Positions 1-8,421 of a stretch of 64,000 nt of DNA are shown piece after piece. How positions within the stretch are numbered: the stretch's first letter is position 1; each line of letters opens with the position of its first letter. The DNA is from Agrobacterium larrymoorei (lineage in GTDB: Bacteria; Pseudomonadota; Alphaproteobacteria; Rhizobiales; Rhizobiaceae). Location: positions 2,492,001-2,556,000 of the forward strand of contig NZ_CP039691.1 in the NCBI RefSeq assembly GCF_005145045.1, written 5' to 3'. The notes under the pieces were generated by a model. The model was given only the letters and a program-made list of their open reading frames with translations, searched no databases and was not told where the DNA came from. A program made the translations under genes and the position numbers.

Positions 1-1
1 G

Positions 2-1381
2 AAAGGCAAGGATGCGCGTGTGCTGACCGAGGGCAACGAGGTCTTCTTCGCCTCCACCCGCCCCTTCTATGAGGGGGAAGGCATGACGGTTGCGGTGCAG
101 CTGCCGAAGGGCGTGCTGGATGCGCCGTCCGCCTCGCAGGAAAGGCGCTGGTGGCTGCGAGATCATCTGGGCCTGATCGTCGCTGGCATCGGCCTGCTGA
201 TCGTGCTGGCCTATTACTACAAGGCATGGGCAGCCGTCGGTCGCGATCCCGCAACGGGTGTCATCGTTCCGCGCTGGGACCCGCCGGATGGCGTTTCGCC
301 AGCGCTGGTGAATTACATCGACAACAGAGGTTTTTCCGGTGCGGGCTGGACTGCACTTGCGGCGACCGCGTTGGATCTTGCCGTGAAAGGCTTCGTAACG
401 ATCGAGGATTTGAAAAAGTCGCTCGTCATCAAGCGCACGGACAAAAAGATCGAGGACAGCCTGCCAGTTGGGCAGCGCACGCTGCTGTCCTCCATCGGCA
501 CGACCGGAGATGATCTGACGATCAATAAAACCAACGGCGCGAAGGTTCAGAAGGCTGGAGAAAGCTTTCGTTCTGCCATCGAGAAGGAACATCGCAACAA
601 ATATTACAAGAGCAATATGGGTTACATCGTCGGTGGTCTCATGCTCAGCTTCACCATCCTTCTCATCACGCTCATTGTCGGCGGGTTCGATGAAGGCGAT
701 GCCGAGGTTTTCATCTCGCTTGTAACGACAGCGATATTCTTCGCGGTGGGCGCGACCCTTTTCGGCAAGCAGCGCAGACAGTGGGATGGCCTGCTATCAC
801 GGCTGGGAGCAATCCTCTTCATGGCCGTCTCGGGCTTTGTCGCCGCCACGCTCATCCTCGGCCTTATTGCCAGACTGTTCTTCGAGCATGCGCATGACAC
901 CGGCACGCTTGCGCTGGTGGCGGTCGCGCTCATCGTACTCATCAACGTGCTTTTCCTCTTCCTGATGGACGCACCCACGCCGCTCGGTCGTAAGCTGATG
1001 GACGGCATCGAGGGGCTACGGCTTTATCTAACCGTTGCGGAAAAAGATCGCATGAACATGCAGGGCGCGCCGCAAATGTCGCCGCAGCATTTCGAGACGT
1101 TGCTGCCTTACGCTGTGGCGCTTGGTGTGGAAAAGCCGTGGAGCGAGGCGTTCGAGACGTGGCTAGCTGCCGCCGCCGCTGGTGCGGCGGCTTACGCCCC
1201 CGGCTGGTATAGCGGCAATTACAGCAATTTCGGAGAGCGTATCGGCGGCTTCTCGTCATCCATGGCGTCCACCATCGCCTCGACAATTCCGGCACCGGTC
1301 AGTTCATCGTCCTCAAGCTTTTCGGGCGGCGGCGGATTTTCGGGGGCCGGCGGTGGGGGTGGAGGCGGCGGCGGTTGGTGA
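2..1381 (+). CDS. DUF2207 membrane protein, N-terminus cut by window start
   Basis: The reading frame is open to the left edge, so the gene starts outside the window. What remains is the C-terminal part of a DUF2207 (YciQ-like) membrane protein. A hydrophobic helix lies at about residues 55-75 of the visible part, followed by a cytosolic-looking domain with an ALVNYIDNRGF segment. Four more hydrophobic stretches follow between about residues 205 and 330. The extreme C-terminus is a Ser- then Gly-rich tail ending in a run of glycines and a final Trp, which is typical of this family. Its function is not known. It converges on the small gene at 1402-1596. Confidence 0.85.
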   Translation, partial: KGKDARVLTEGNEVFFASTRPFYEGEGMTVAVQLPKGVLDAPSASQERRWWLRDHLGLIVAGIGLLIVLAYYYKAWAAVGRDPATGVIVPRWDPPDGVSPALVNYIDNRGFSGAGWTALAATALDLAVKGFVTIEDLKKSLVIKRTDKKIEDSLPVGQRTLLSSIGTTGDDLTINKTNGAKVQKAGESFRSAIEKEHRNKYYKSNMGYIVGGLMLSFTILLITLIVGGFDEGDAEVFISLVTTAIFFAVGATLFGKQRRQWDGLLSRLGAILFMAVSGFVAATLILGLIARLFFEHAHDTGTLALVAVALIVLINVLFLFLMDAPTPLGRKLMDGIEGLRLYLTVAEKDRMNMQGAPQMSPQHFETLLPYAVALGVEKPWSEAFETWLAAAAAGAAAYAPGWYSGNYSNFGERIGGFSSSMASTIASTIPAPVSSSSSSFSGGGGFSGAGGGGGGGGGW

Positions 1382-1401
1382 GCCGCGCCGCGCCAGAACC
1401 A

Positions 1402-1596
1402 TCAGACTTCGTCTTCTTTCTTCACGCGGTACTCACCCGTTTCCGGGTCTTTCACCAGCGTCCCGGCAGCGCCTGTCTGGCGCTCCTTTTCCTGCCGCTT
1501 GGATTTGGCGGAAAGCTTCTCGGCGTCGTTGACGAAGCGCTTGTAGAGAATGATCGCCCCGATCACGAGCAGGGCGAGCGTCAGCATTTGGGCCAT
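1402..1596 (-). CDS. Small single-pass membrane protein, unknown function
   Basis: This 64-residue protein begins with an uncleaved-looking hydrophobic helix (residues 3-20) followed by a charged, Lys/Glu-rich cytosolic tail. The start MAQMLTLALLV fits a membrane anchor. It lies 14 bases downstream of the S49 peptidase gene on the same strand, so the two are probably cotranscribed. Similar short anchored proteins occur beside sppA in Rhizobiaceae, as far as I recall. No catalytic motif is visible and no function can be assigned. Confidence 0.7.
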   Translation of the reverse strand: MAQMLTLALLVIGAIILYKRFVNDAEKLSAKSKRQEKERQTGAAGTLVKDPETGEYRVKKEDEV

Positions 1597-1610
1597 CTAA
1601 ATCAATTCCA

Positions 1611-2468
1611 TCACAATCCGTATCGGGCCCACAATGCCTTTTCTTCCGCAACTTCCGCAAGCCCCGAAGCGGCGGATGCGGCGATGGCATTGGCCGAGAG
1701 ATCGACGCCCGGCACCTTCTTGCCGAACAGACTGCGGCTGCCGCTGATGAGTTGCAGCTTGACCTTCTCGCCATAGCGGCGGCGCAGCACATCCTTCATG
1801 TCGCCCAGCCCATCCACAAGGCCAAGATCGACGCCGCGCATGCCGGTCCAGAACAGGCCGGAAAACAGCGTCGGATCGTCCTTGAGCTTTGTGCCACGGC
1901 GCAGCTTGACCATATCGATGAAAACATTATGGATTTCGAGCTGGAGCGACTTCAGATAATCGATATCGCCTTCCTTCTCCGGCTGAAACGGATCGAGGAT
2001 CGCCTTGTTCTCACCGGCGGTATAGACGCGGCGCTCGACGCCGATCTTGCGCAACATTTCCGGAAAACCGAAGCCGCCGGAAACCACGCCGATGGAGCCG
2101 ACGATGGATGTCGGATCGGCAATGATCTCATCTCCGGCCAGCGCGATCATATAGCCGCCGGATGCCGCGACATCCTCGACGAAGATCAGAACCTTCTTGT
2201 TCTTCTCTTCCGCAAGCTGGCGAATGCGGTTGTAGATCATGCGCGACTGGACAGGCGATCCGCCGGGCGAATTCAGCGAAATCGCCACGACCGGCGCGTC
2301 CTTCATGCCGAAGGCCTTGTCCAGAAGCGGCGCATAGGAAGCCAGATTGAGCGCCGGACGAAACTGGCTACCACCCGCCATAATCGCCCCTTGCATACGC
2401 ACCACCGGCACGATCAATTCCTGTTTACGAAACCGCTTCGGCACTAGGCGCTTCAAAAATCCGGCCAT
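1611..2468 (-). CDS. sppA: S49 family serine peptidase (SppA/SohB-like)
   Basis: This 285-residue protein is a short-form signal-peptide-peptidase-like protease of family S49. The nucleophile motif ASGGY places Ser at residue 103, and Lys155 in AGENKAILDP is in the right place for the general base of the Ser/Lys dyad. The oxyanion-region motif NSPGGSP lies at residues 66-72. A strong N-terminal membrane helix is not obvious; the N-terminus is basic (KRLVPKRFRK), so membrane association may be peripheral. Family members cleave within membrane-spanning segments, such as remnant signal peptides. The gene leads a two-gene unit with the small membrane protein downstream. Confidence 0.9.
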   Translation of the reverse strand: MAGFLKRLVPKRFRKQELIVPVVRMQGAIMAGGSQFRPALNLASYAPLLDKAFGMKDAPVVAISLNSPGGSPVQSRMIYNRIRQLAEEKNKKVLIFVEDVAASGGYMIALAGDEIIADPTSIVGSIGVVSGGFGFPEMLRKIGVERRVYTAGENKAILDPFQPEKEGDIDYLKSLQLEIHNVFIDMVKLRRGTKLKDDPTLFSGLFWTGMRGVDLGLVDGLGDMKDVLRRRYGEKVKLQLISGSRSLFGKKVPGVDLSANAIAASAASGLAEVAEEKALWARYGL

Positions 2469-2582
2469 CTCATCCTCTTGGCAATTCTACTCTGCAAGGG
2501 GATGTATGTATCGCGGGGGCAAACGCAATGGTGGGGTGGGGATAATTTGTTCGGCTAAGGATGGTGGGGTTCGCAGGCTGCA

Positions 2583-2637
2583 GCCCGCAACCCTCGCCCC
2601 TCGAGGCCCCTGCGGGGCACCTCAGGATGAGGGTTGC
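2583..2637 (+). repeat. Palindromic intergenic repeat, copy A
   Basis: An outer stem is formed by GCAACCCTC (2587-2595) and GAGGGTTGC (2629-2637). An inner hairpin is formed by GCCCC (2606-2610) and GGGGC (2614-2618). The same word order (GCCCGCAACCCTCGCCC, TCGAGGCCC, GGGCACCTC, AGGATGA) recurs at 3149-3225, and in reverse orientation at 2701-2755. It resembles REP-like elements of Rhizobiales. Confidence 0.75.
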
Positions 2638-2700
2638 TCTGTTTGCATCTAGGCTATCCCTTGCCTAAGACGACCGCTATCAGTTGGCATTTGGGTCTCT

Positions 2701-2755
2701 CCGCCCTCATGGTGAGGTGCGGAGGCGAAGCTGTAGCCTCGAACCATCAGGGCGG
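2701..2755 (-). repeat. Palindromic intergenic repeat, copy B (inverted)
   Basis: The ends CCGCCCT (2701-2707) and AGGGCGG (2749-2755) are complementary. Read on the minus strand it contains TCGAGGC, GCACCTCA and ATGAGGG in the same order as copies A and C, so it is a diverged copy in opposite orientation. It ends 12 bases before the stop codon of the GIY-YIG gene. Confidence 0.6.
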
Positions 2756-2767
2756 CCACCCGCGCCA

Positions 2768-3073
2768 CTACCTATCCGAATTAGACATCAAACTCTTTCG
2801 ACGCGAAAGCTCCGGCAACGCCTCATACGCCAAAGCAATGAGAGCTTCCTTTTTTCGCCGCAACCAACCCTTGATCTGCCGCTCTCTTTCAATCGCGTCG
2901 ATGATCCGGTCGTAGGTCTCTGTGAACACCAGTTCGACGGGCAGCCTCTTTGAAGTATAGCCCTCATAGATGCCAGCATTATGCTCCCATACGCGAGCTT
3001 CCACCGGCTGCTTCGTCAGGCCGGTGTAATAGGAACCATCTCTGCATCTGAGGATATAAACTGTAGCTTCCAT
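2768..3073 (-). CDS. GIY-YIG endonuclease family protein
   Basis: This 101-residue protein is a stand-alone GIY-YIG domain of the YhbQ/UPF0213 type. The signature appears as VYIL (residues 5-8) and YYTGLT (15-20), with a conserved Arg in ARVWEHN and the metal-binding Glu in VFTETYD. The ATG at 3071-3073 puts the GIY strand near the N-terminus as in the family; an upstream extension in frame would add 20 residues with no family counterpart. The role of these small nucleases is unclear. The gene sits between copies of a palindromic repeat, which suggests it may belong to, or have moved with, a small mobile unit. Confidence 0.85.
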   Translation of the reverse strand: MEATVYILRCRDGSYYTGLTKQPVEARVWEHNAGIYEGYTSKRLPVELVFTETYDRIIDAIERERQIKGWLRRKKEALIALAYEALPELSRRKSLMSNSDR

Positions 3074-3148
3074 AGGGTGAAACTGCCGCATTCGTCGGGT
3101 GAGTTCAACCTTGCAAACTTTGGGGTTTTTCAAAGGGCATAGTTGGTC

Positions 3149-3225
3149 GCCCGCAACCCTCGCCCTTCGAGGCCCTTGGGGGGCACCTCCCCTTCGACAC
3201 GCTCAGGATGATGGATGAGGATTGC
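3149..3225 (+). repeat. Palindromic intergenic repeat, copy C
   Basis: The opening words GCCCGCAACCCTCGCCC and TCGAGGCCCTT match copy A at 2583-2637. It is longer because CCCCTTCGACACG is inserted before GCTCAGGATGA. It closes with ATGAGGATTGC, which pairs with GCAACCCTC near its start. It lies upstream of the GIY-YIG start codon, so the gene is bracketed by copies B and C. Confidence 0.7.
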
Positions 3226-3275
3226 TGCGTAGCGCCCTTCTACAACACTCGGATAGACGTCTTCATATCCTCGTA

Positions 3276-4043
3276 TCATCGCCTCCTATAAGCCACCCTC
3301 CCATTGCTCAAATCATCCACTACAGCCGCAAATGCGTGGCTGTCTTCTTCGTGCATGATGAGCGGGGCGCGAAATGTGAGCCTTGCGCGGGAGCCCTTGA
3401 TGGCGGTGATGAGCATGCGGACGGCGTCTTCGCCGGGTCTTGGGTGGATGAGGGTGATTTCCAGGCCGCCGAAGCGGCGGTGGCAGGCAGAGATGATGTC
3501 GGATACCGATTGCGGGCGGGCGATGAGGGAGAGTTGACCTCTTGAGACAGTGATTGCGCTTGCAGTTCGGATCCAGTGTTCGAAAAGATCGTCCGTCATG
3601 GCATGGGCTGCGGCCTTCAGCGCATCCGGCGTCTTGCGGTCTTCGGCGTCATTGTATGGCGGGTTCATGATGACGTGATCGAAGTGATTATCCAGCAGTC
3701 CAGCTTCGGCACGGGCATTGGCGCGCAAGGTCACGTCAGCCTGCCGCACATTTACGCGGCCTGCAAAGGCGGCATTTTCCGGCAGAGCTATGCTACGGCG
3801 GGCGAAATCGGCCATCTCGTCGGAGAGTTCGAAAAGCGTGACCTCTGCCGTGTCCAGACGCGCTGCCACAGCAAGGCCAGCGGCCCCTGCCCCTGCGCCC
3901 AAATCGGCGACACGGCAAGGCTTGTCATCGGCTACAAGCGAGGCGAGCAGCATGGCATCCATACCCGCCCGGTGCCCCCTGCCTTTCGGCTGAACCAGAT
4001 GAAAGCGGCCCCGGTGGAATGCGTCGATGGTCTCCGACACCAT
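3276..4043 (-). CDS. tRNA1(Val) (adenine37-N6)-methyltransferase-like protein (TrmN6/YfiC)
   Basis: This 255-residue class I SAM-dependent methyltransferase has motif I at residues 46-54 (ADLGAGAGA) and the amino-methyltransferase motif NPPY at residues 127-130. NPPY is the signature of N6-adenine or N5-glutamine modification. Together with GRGHRAGMDAMLLA near the N-terminus it fits the YfiC/TrmN6 group, which modifies A37 of tRNA1(Val) in E. coli. The exact substrate here is inferred. It follows the DUF2007 gene by six bases on the same strand, so they form an operon. It diverges from ispB. Confidence 0.82.
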   Translation of the reverse strand: MVSETIDAFHRGRFHLVQPKGRGHRAGMDAMLLASLVADDKPCRVADLGAGAGAAGLAVAARLDTAEVTLFELSDEMADFARRSIALPENAAFAGRVNVRQADVTLRANARAEAGLLDNHFDHVIMNPPYNDAEDRKTPDALKAAAHAMTDDLFEHWIRTASAITVSRGQLSLIARPQSVSDIISACHRRFGGLEITLIHPRPGEDAVRMLITAIKGSRARLTFRAPLIMHEEDSHAFAAVVDDLSNGRVAYRRR

Positions 4044-4049
4044 GGCGTT

Positions 4050-4280
4050 TCAGCCCTCGTGGTCGCGCAGTTCGTCGGCAAGGCCCGCATCGATAAGAAT
4101 GCGGCGGGCCTGATCCGACCTTTCGTCTTCCACAAGGAAGCGGCGCGGCAACAGGCCCAGTGAACCTTCGAGAATGCTCATGCCCTGATCTGCGATCAGG
4201 CAATGGATGCCGGCATCCTTCATCAGGCTTTCTGCGAAAGAGAGCAGAACGGCGTCATTTGTACGGATCAATTCACGCAT
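4050..4280 (-). CDS. DUF2007 family protein
   Basis: This 76-residue protein has the DUF2007 pattern: MRELIRTNDAVLLSF at the start, a central region around LIADQGMSILEGS, and a C-terminal VEDERSDQARRIL. The ATG at 4278-4280 is chosen over an upstream in-frame start that would add 23 residues outside the family. The fold is related to GlnB-like ferredoxin domains and members are called putative signal-transducing proteins, but no function is established. It is the first gene of a two-gene unit with the methyltransferase. Confidence 0.75.
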   Translation of the reverse strand: MRELIRTNDAVLLSFAESLMKDAGIHCLIADQGMSILEGSLGLLPRRFLVEDERSDQARRILIDAGLADELRDHEG

Positions 4281-4396
4281 ACGTAAGTTTCCATCAAGAA
4301 TCCCATATTTTTGAACGGCGCGTGGCAAATCGCCACTTGCCGCCACCAACGTCGCTTTCTATTGTCAAACCCAAATTCGAACAGGAGTCCGGTCCG

Positions 4397-5413
4397 TTGG
4401 GCGTCGTCATACCGCTTGAAGAAAGCAAAAACAAACTCGCATCCGTCAAGCCGCTTGTCGACCTGACCCGTCCGGATATGGAGCGCGTTAATCAGCTTAT
4501 CCTGTCCAGGGCCGGTTCTGATGTGCAGATGATCCCGGAAGTTGCCAACCATCTGATCTCTTCCGGTGGCAAGCGCCTGCGCCCCATGCTGACGCTCGCC
4601 TCCGCCTCCATGTTCGGCTATGATGGCGATCACCACATCAAGCTCGCCACCAGCGTAGAGTTCATGCACACGGCAACGCTTCTGCATGATGACGTGGTGG
4701 ATGAGAGCGATCTTCGTCGCGGAAAATCCACCGCCCGCACCATCTGGGGCAATCAGGCCAGCGTTCTCGTCGGCGATTTCCTGCTGGGTCAGGCCTTCCG
4801 CATGATGGTGGATGTCGGCTCGCTGGATGCTCTCGACGTGCTTTCCACGGCAGCTTCCGTGATTGCCGAAGGCGAAGTGCTTCAGCTTTCCGTCGCCAAG
4901 AACATGGAAACGACGGAAGACGATTATCTGCAGGTCATCCGCGCCAAGACGGCGGCGCTTTTTGCCGCAGCCGCAGAAGTCGGGCCCATCGTTGCCAAGA
5001 CCGACAAGGCAACGCGCAGCGCGCTTAAATCCTATGGCATGAACCTCGGCCTCGCCTTCCAGCTGGTGGATGACGTGCTGGACTATGGCGGCAAATCCGC
5101 CGATCTGGGCAAGAATACGGGCGATGATTTCCGCGAAGGCAAGATCACTCTGCCGGTCATTCTCTCCTACCGCCGTGGAACGACGGAAGAGCGTGAATTC
5201 TGGAAGCGCGCCATCGAGAATGGCGAAAGCACGGATGAAAACCTCGAGGTCGCGCTCGGCCTGATCAAGAAATACAAGGGTCTGGCGGACACTATCACCC
5301 GCGCCAATCACTACGGCACCATTGCTCGCGATGCGCTGGCGCCCCTGCCGAAATCGCCCTGGAAGGACGCCTTGATGGAAGTCATCGACTTCTGCATCGA
5401 CCGCGTGAACTGA
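4397..5413 (+). CDS. ispB: Polyprenyl (octa/decaprenyl) diphosphate synthase
   Basis: This 338-residue trans-prenyltransferase extends FPP with isopentenyl units to make the side chain of ubiquinone. Both aspartate-rich motifs are present: DDVVD at residues 98-102 and DDVLD at 225-229. GGKRLRP at residues 58-64 binds IPP. I chose the TTG at 4397-4399 because AGGAG stands at 4383-4387, nine bases before it, and because the family N-terminus begins there. Longer in-frame starts run into the divergent DUF2007 gene. An inverted repeat follows the stop codon. Chain length cannot be fixed from sequence alone; decaprenyl is usual in Rhizobiales. Confidence 0.9.
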   Translation: MGVVIPLEESKNKLASVKPLVDLTRPDMERVNQLILSRAGSDVQMIPEVANHLISSGGKRLRPMLTLASASMFGYDGDHHIKLATSVEFMHTATLLHDDVVDESDLRRGKSTARTIWGNQASVLVGDFLLGQAFRMMVDVGSLDALDVLSTAASVIAEGEVLQLSVAKNMETTEDDYLQVIRAKTAALFAAAAEVGPIVAKTDKATRSALKSYGMNLGLAFQLVDDVLDYGGKSADLGKNTGDDFREGKITLPVILSYRRGTTEEREFWKRAIENGESTDENLEVALGLIKKYKGLADTITRANHYGTIARDALAPLPKSPWKDALMEVIDFCIDRVN

Positions 5414-5418
5414 GGCCC

Positions 5419-5461
5419 AATGTTGCCGTGGTGAGGTGATCTTTCGCCCGGCGGCAACATT
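5419..5461 (+). repeat. Inverted repeat downstream of ispB
   Basis: AATGTTGCCG (5419-5428) is complementary to CGGCAACATT (5452-5461), a perfect ten-base stem with a 23-base loop. It begins five bases after the ispB stop codon. Only a short T run follows, so it may be an RNA-stabilising or Rho-assisted end structure and not a classic intrinsic terminator. Confidence 0.55.
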
Positions 5462-5676
5462 TCACAAATCCAAAATCAGAGGCGTAATTTGTTGCAGGCT
5501 TGCTTCAAAAAAGCCATTCTGTCGTGACGTGATGCGTGGTGGTCTGAATCGATTCCGGTTTGGGAGACCACATTCCAATTCAAGCATTACAGCGTCCCGG
5601 TGCATTCGTTCTGCGCCGAACTGTAAGGCGGGAAACTGATTTTTCGGTGCATAAGCACAAAAGCAAAGGTTCCTTC

Positions 5677-7515
5677 ATGCGGCGCAAACCAGCAATTCGT
5701 CTTCTCTGCGGCGCGGCTTTCATTGCCGCACTCACAATCGGCGCGGGCTCTGCCGCGCTGGCAGAGACGAAGCCCGCCGACGCCAAGGCCGAGACGGCTG
5801 TCAAGTTCGATCCTGAAAAGGTCAATACGTTCTCAGGCGCGTTCCTTGCCGCCCGCACTGCCGATGTGGATCAGGATTACGCAACCGCGATCACGCTTTA
5901 CAAGAAGGCGCTGGACTTCGACACGGCCAACACGGAAATCCGTCAGCGCCTGATGATCGCTCAACTATTGAGCGGTGATTTCGAGGCTGGCGCAAAGATT
6001 GCCGACAGCCTGAAGGACGATAGTTCCGTAGAGCGCGTGACGACAATCGTGCGCGCGCTTGCCGCCATCAAGCACAAGGAATTTTCCTCCGCCGAGAAAA
6101 TCCTGAAATATAGCGGCCCGAACGATCTGGACCGCATGGTCAATACACTTCTCTCCGCCTGGGCGCGCGCCGGTGCTGGCAAGGGCAAGGAAGCGCTGGC
6201 CATGGTCAATGGCATGAAGGGCCCCGGCTGGTTTTCGATCTTCCAGAAATACAATGCCGGTTCCATCGCGCTCGTATCCGGCAATATAGACGCCGCACGC
6301 AAGAGCCTGGGCGAAGCCGTGGCGGACCGCGAAGGCGGTGCAACGGCAACCGACACATATATGCGCGCCGTGATGGCGCTTGCGCGTCTTGAAGCCAAGG
6401 CCGGGAACAAGCAGAAGGCGCTGGACACCATTGCCGTAGGCGATGGCTTTGCACCGAACTACGCGCCGCTGAAGGCGCTTCGCCAGAGCATCGAAAAGGG
6501 TGACAAGCCCGACCAGCAGGTTCAGACCCCCGTTGAAGGTGCGGCCTCCGTCATGTTCTCCATTGCCGGTGCGCTGAACCGCGAAGGTGCTGAAGAAATC
6601 GTGACGCTTTACCTGCAAACGTCTCGCGCGCTCGATCCGCAGAGCGCGGATACGCTGATCCTGCTCGGTGGCCTTGCCGAAGCACAAAAGCAGCCGGACC
6701 GAGCCGTCGCCTTCTATCGCGAAGTGCCTGCCGATTCGCCCATGCACCGCATTTCCGAATTGCAGCTTGGCCTGACGCTGGCGCAAACGGACAAGGTGGA
6801 TGAGGCGCGCCAGCACCTGAAGGCGCTGCTGGAATCCGACCCTGCCGATATCCGCTCCTACCTTGCCTATGGTTCCGTGCTTTCGGATGCCAAGGATTAC
6901 GCGGCAATGGCGGCCAATTACGACAAGGCTGTCGAAGTGATCGGCGCTGTGCCGAAAAAGACGGACTGGACCATCTTCTTCCAGCGCGGCATTGCCTATG
7001 AGCGCCTGAAGCAGTGGGACAAGGCGGAGCCGAACTTCAAGCGCGCGCTGGAACTGAACCCCGAGCAACCGCAGGTTCTGAATTATCTGGGCTATTCCTG
7101 GGTGGACAAGAACATCAATCTCGATGAAGGCATCGACATGATCCGCCGCGCGGTGGAGCTTCGCCCGAATGACGGTTACATCGTCGATTCGCTCGGCTGG
7201 GCGCATTTCCGCCTCGGCGCATTCGATGAAGCCGTGGAAGAACTGGAGCGCGCTATCGAGCTTCGCGCCGGTGATCCCACGATCAACGATCACCTGGGCG
7301 ACGCCTATTGGCGCGTTGGCCGCAAGCTTGAGGCCGTCTACCAGTGGAACCGCGCATTGATCGGCGAAAGCGACGATGTGGATCAGGCCAAGGTGAAGGA
7401 AAAGATCGCCAACGGCCTCCCGCCTCTGGAAAAAGAAGCGGAAAACACCGCGAAGAAGGATCAGGCCCCTCCTCCACCTGCAACACCTGCGCCCGCGCCG
7501 GATAAAAAATCCTGA
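5677..7515 (+). CDS. Exported TPR-repeat protein
   Basis: This 612-residue protein starts with a Sec-type signal sequence: basic MRRKPAIR, a hydrophobic core, and a likely cleavage after ALA near residue 29. The rest is mostly helical with several tetratricopeptide repeats. The clearest are in the C-terminal half, where AYERLKQWDKAEPNFKRAL, the segment around LNYLGYSWVD, and WAHFRLGAFDEAVEELERA follow at about 34-residue spacing. The tail is Pro/Ala/Lys-rich. The ATG at 5677 has AAAGG seven bases upstream and gives the signal sequence, unlike longer in-frame starts. It is likely a periplasmic scaffold. ispE begins six bases after its stop. Confidence 0.85.
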   Translation: MRRKPAIRLLCGAAFIAALTIGAGSAALAETKPADAKAETAVKFDPEKVNTFSGAFLAARTADVDQDYATAITLYKKALDFDTANTEIRQRLMIAQLLSGDFEAGAKIADSLKDDSSVERVTTIVRALAAIKHKEFSSAEKILKYSGPNDLDRMVNTLLSAWARAGAGKGKEALAMVNGMKGPGWFSIFQKYNAGSIALVSGNIDAARKSLGEAVADREGGATATDTYMRAVMALARLEAKAGNKQKALDTIAVGDGFAPNYAPLKALRQSIEKGDKPDQQVQTPVEGAASVMFSIAGALNREGAEEIVTLYLQTSRALDPQSADTLILLGGLAEAQKQPDRAVAFYREVPADSPMHRISELQLGLTLAQTDKVDEARQHLKALLESDPADIRSYLAYGSVLSDAKDYAAMAANYDKAVEVIGAVPKKTDWTIFFQRGIAYERLKQWDKAEPNFKRALELNPEQPQVLNYLGYSWVDKNINLDEGIDMIRRAVELRPNDGYIVDSLGWAHFRLGAFDEAVEELERAIELRAGDPTINDHLGDAYWRVGRKLEAVYQWNRALIGESDDVDQAKVKEKIANGLPPLEKEAENTAKKDQAPPPPATPAPAPDKKS

Positions 7516-7521
7516 CGCCCG

Positions 7522-8421
7522 ATGCTTTCGCATGATGTGAATGGAGCGGTCGAAATCATCGAGGCCGCTCCCGCCAAGATCAATCTTGCGCTGCATGTGA
7601 CCGGCCAACGGCAGGATGGATATCACCTCCTTGAGATGCTGGCCACCTTCACAGAAGCCGGAGATGTGCTTCGCATTAGCGATGCGGATGCGGACCGGTT
7701 TTCCATCTCCGGGCCTTTTGCGCTGGCCCTCAAACATGCCGACCCCGATAGCAATCTTGTGCTGAAAGCACGCGATCTGCTGCGGGCGCATCTGCAAGAA
7801 GGCGGCACGGCCACCCCGCCTGTCTCCATTCATCTGGAAAAGAACCTGCCGATTGCATCCGGCATTGGCGGCGGTTCGGCAGATGCGGCGGCAACCTTGC
7901 GCGGTCTTATCCGCCACTGGAACGTTCAGGTCTACAGCGATTCTTTGGGCGAAATCGCGCTGAAGCTTGGCGCGGATGTTCCGATGTGCCTTGCCAGCAC
8001 GCCGTTGATTGCGCGTGGCATTGGTGAGGAGCTTACCCTCCTGCCGAATTTTCCGCGGCTTTCGCTCGTACTGGTCAATCCACTACAGGGCGTGTCCACG
8101 CCCGCCATTTTCCGGCTGCTGGAAAGCAAGAACAACGCTCCCCTTCCCGCTTTGGCGGATGATGATTGGTTATCGATGCTCGGTGCGCTGAGAAACGATC
8201 TCCAGCCCCCAGCGATGCGCCTTTTGCCCCAGATCCAGGACGTTCTTTCTCTGCTCAAGGCAAATGGTGCCGAGTTCGTGCGTATGTCCGGCTCCGGCGC
8301 AACATGTTTCGGCCTGTTTCCATCATGGGAGCAAGCGCAGGCAGCAGCCGCTCGACTTCGGGAACAACAGCCGGAATGGTATGTTCAGGAAACGACAACG
8401 ATAGCGAGGCAAGGATCATGA
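7522..8421 (+). CDS. ispE: 4-diphosphocytidyl-2-C-methyl-D-erythritol kinase
   Basis: This 299-residue GHMP kinase phosphorylates CDP-methylerythritol at the 2-hydroxyl in the non-mevalonate isoprenoid pathway. PAKINLAL at residues 17-24 carries the catalytic Lys19. The glycine-rich ATP loop PIASGIGGGSADAA is at residues 110-123, and Asp152 in GADVPM is the catalytic base. A third GHMP motif, MSGSGATCFGLF, is near the C-terminus. It sits between the TPR gene (six-base gap) and moaB, whose ATG overlaps its stop. Its product feeds the polyprenyl synthase encoded upstream. Confidence 0.95.
   Translation: MLSHDVNGAVEIIEAAPAKINLALHVTGQRQDGYHLLEMLATFTEAGDVLRISDADADRFSISGPFALALKHADPDSNLVLKARDLLRAHLQEGGTATPPVSIHLEKNLPIASGIGGGSADAAATLRGLIRHWNVQVYSDSLGEIALKLGADVPMCLASTPLIARGIGEELTLLPNFPRLSLVLVNPLQGVSTPAIFRLLESKNNAPLPALADDDWLSMLGALRNDLQPPAMRLLPQIQDVLSLLKANGAEFVRMSGSGATCFGLFPSWEQAQAAAARLREQQPEWYVQETTTIARQGS

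Larger units (their letters stand above)
2469..2767. other. Intergenic region with two palindromic repeats
   Basis: No gene is seen in these 299 bases between sppA and the GIY-YIG gene. The stretch holds two copies of a palindromic repeat, listed separately, and otherwise nothing recognisable. The promoter of sppA must lie at its left side. Confidence 0.7.

Noticed and set aside
5965..7917. Open frame of 650 codons on the minus strand opposite the TPR gene
   Set aside because: Antisense shadow of the TPR and ispE genes; composition is not that of a real protein and no motif is visible.
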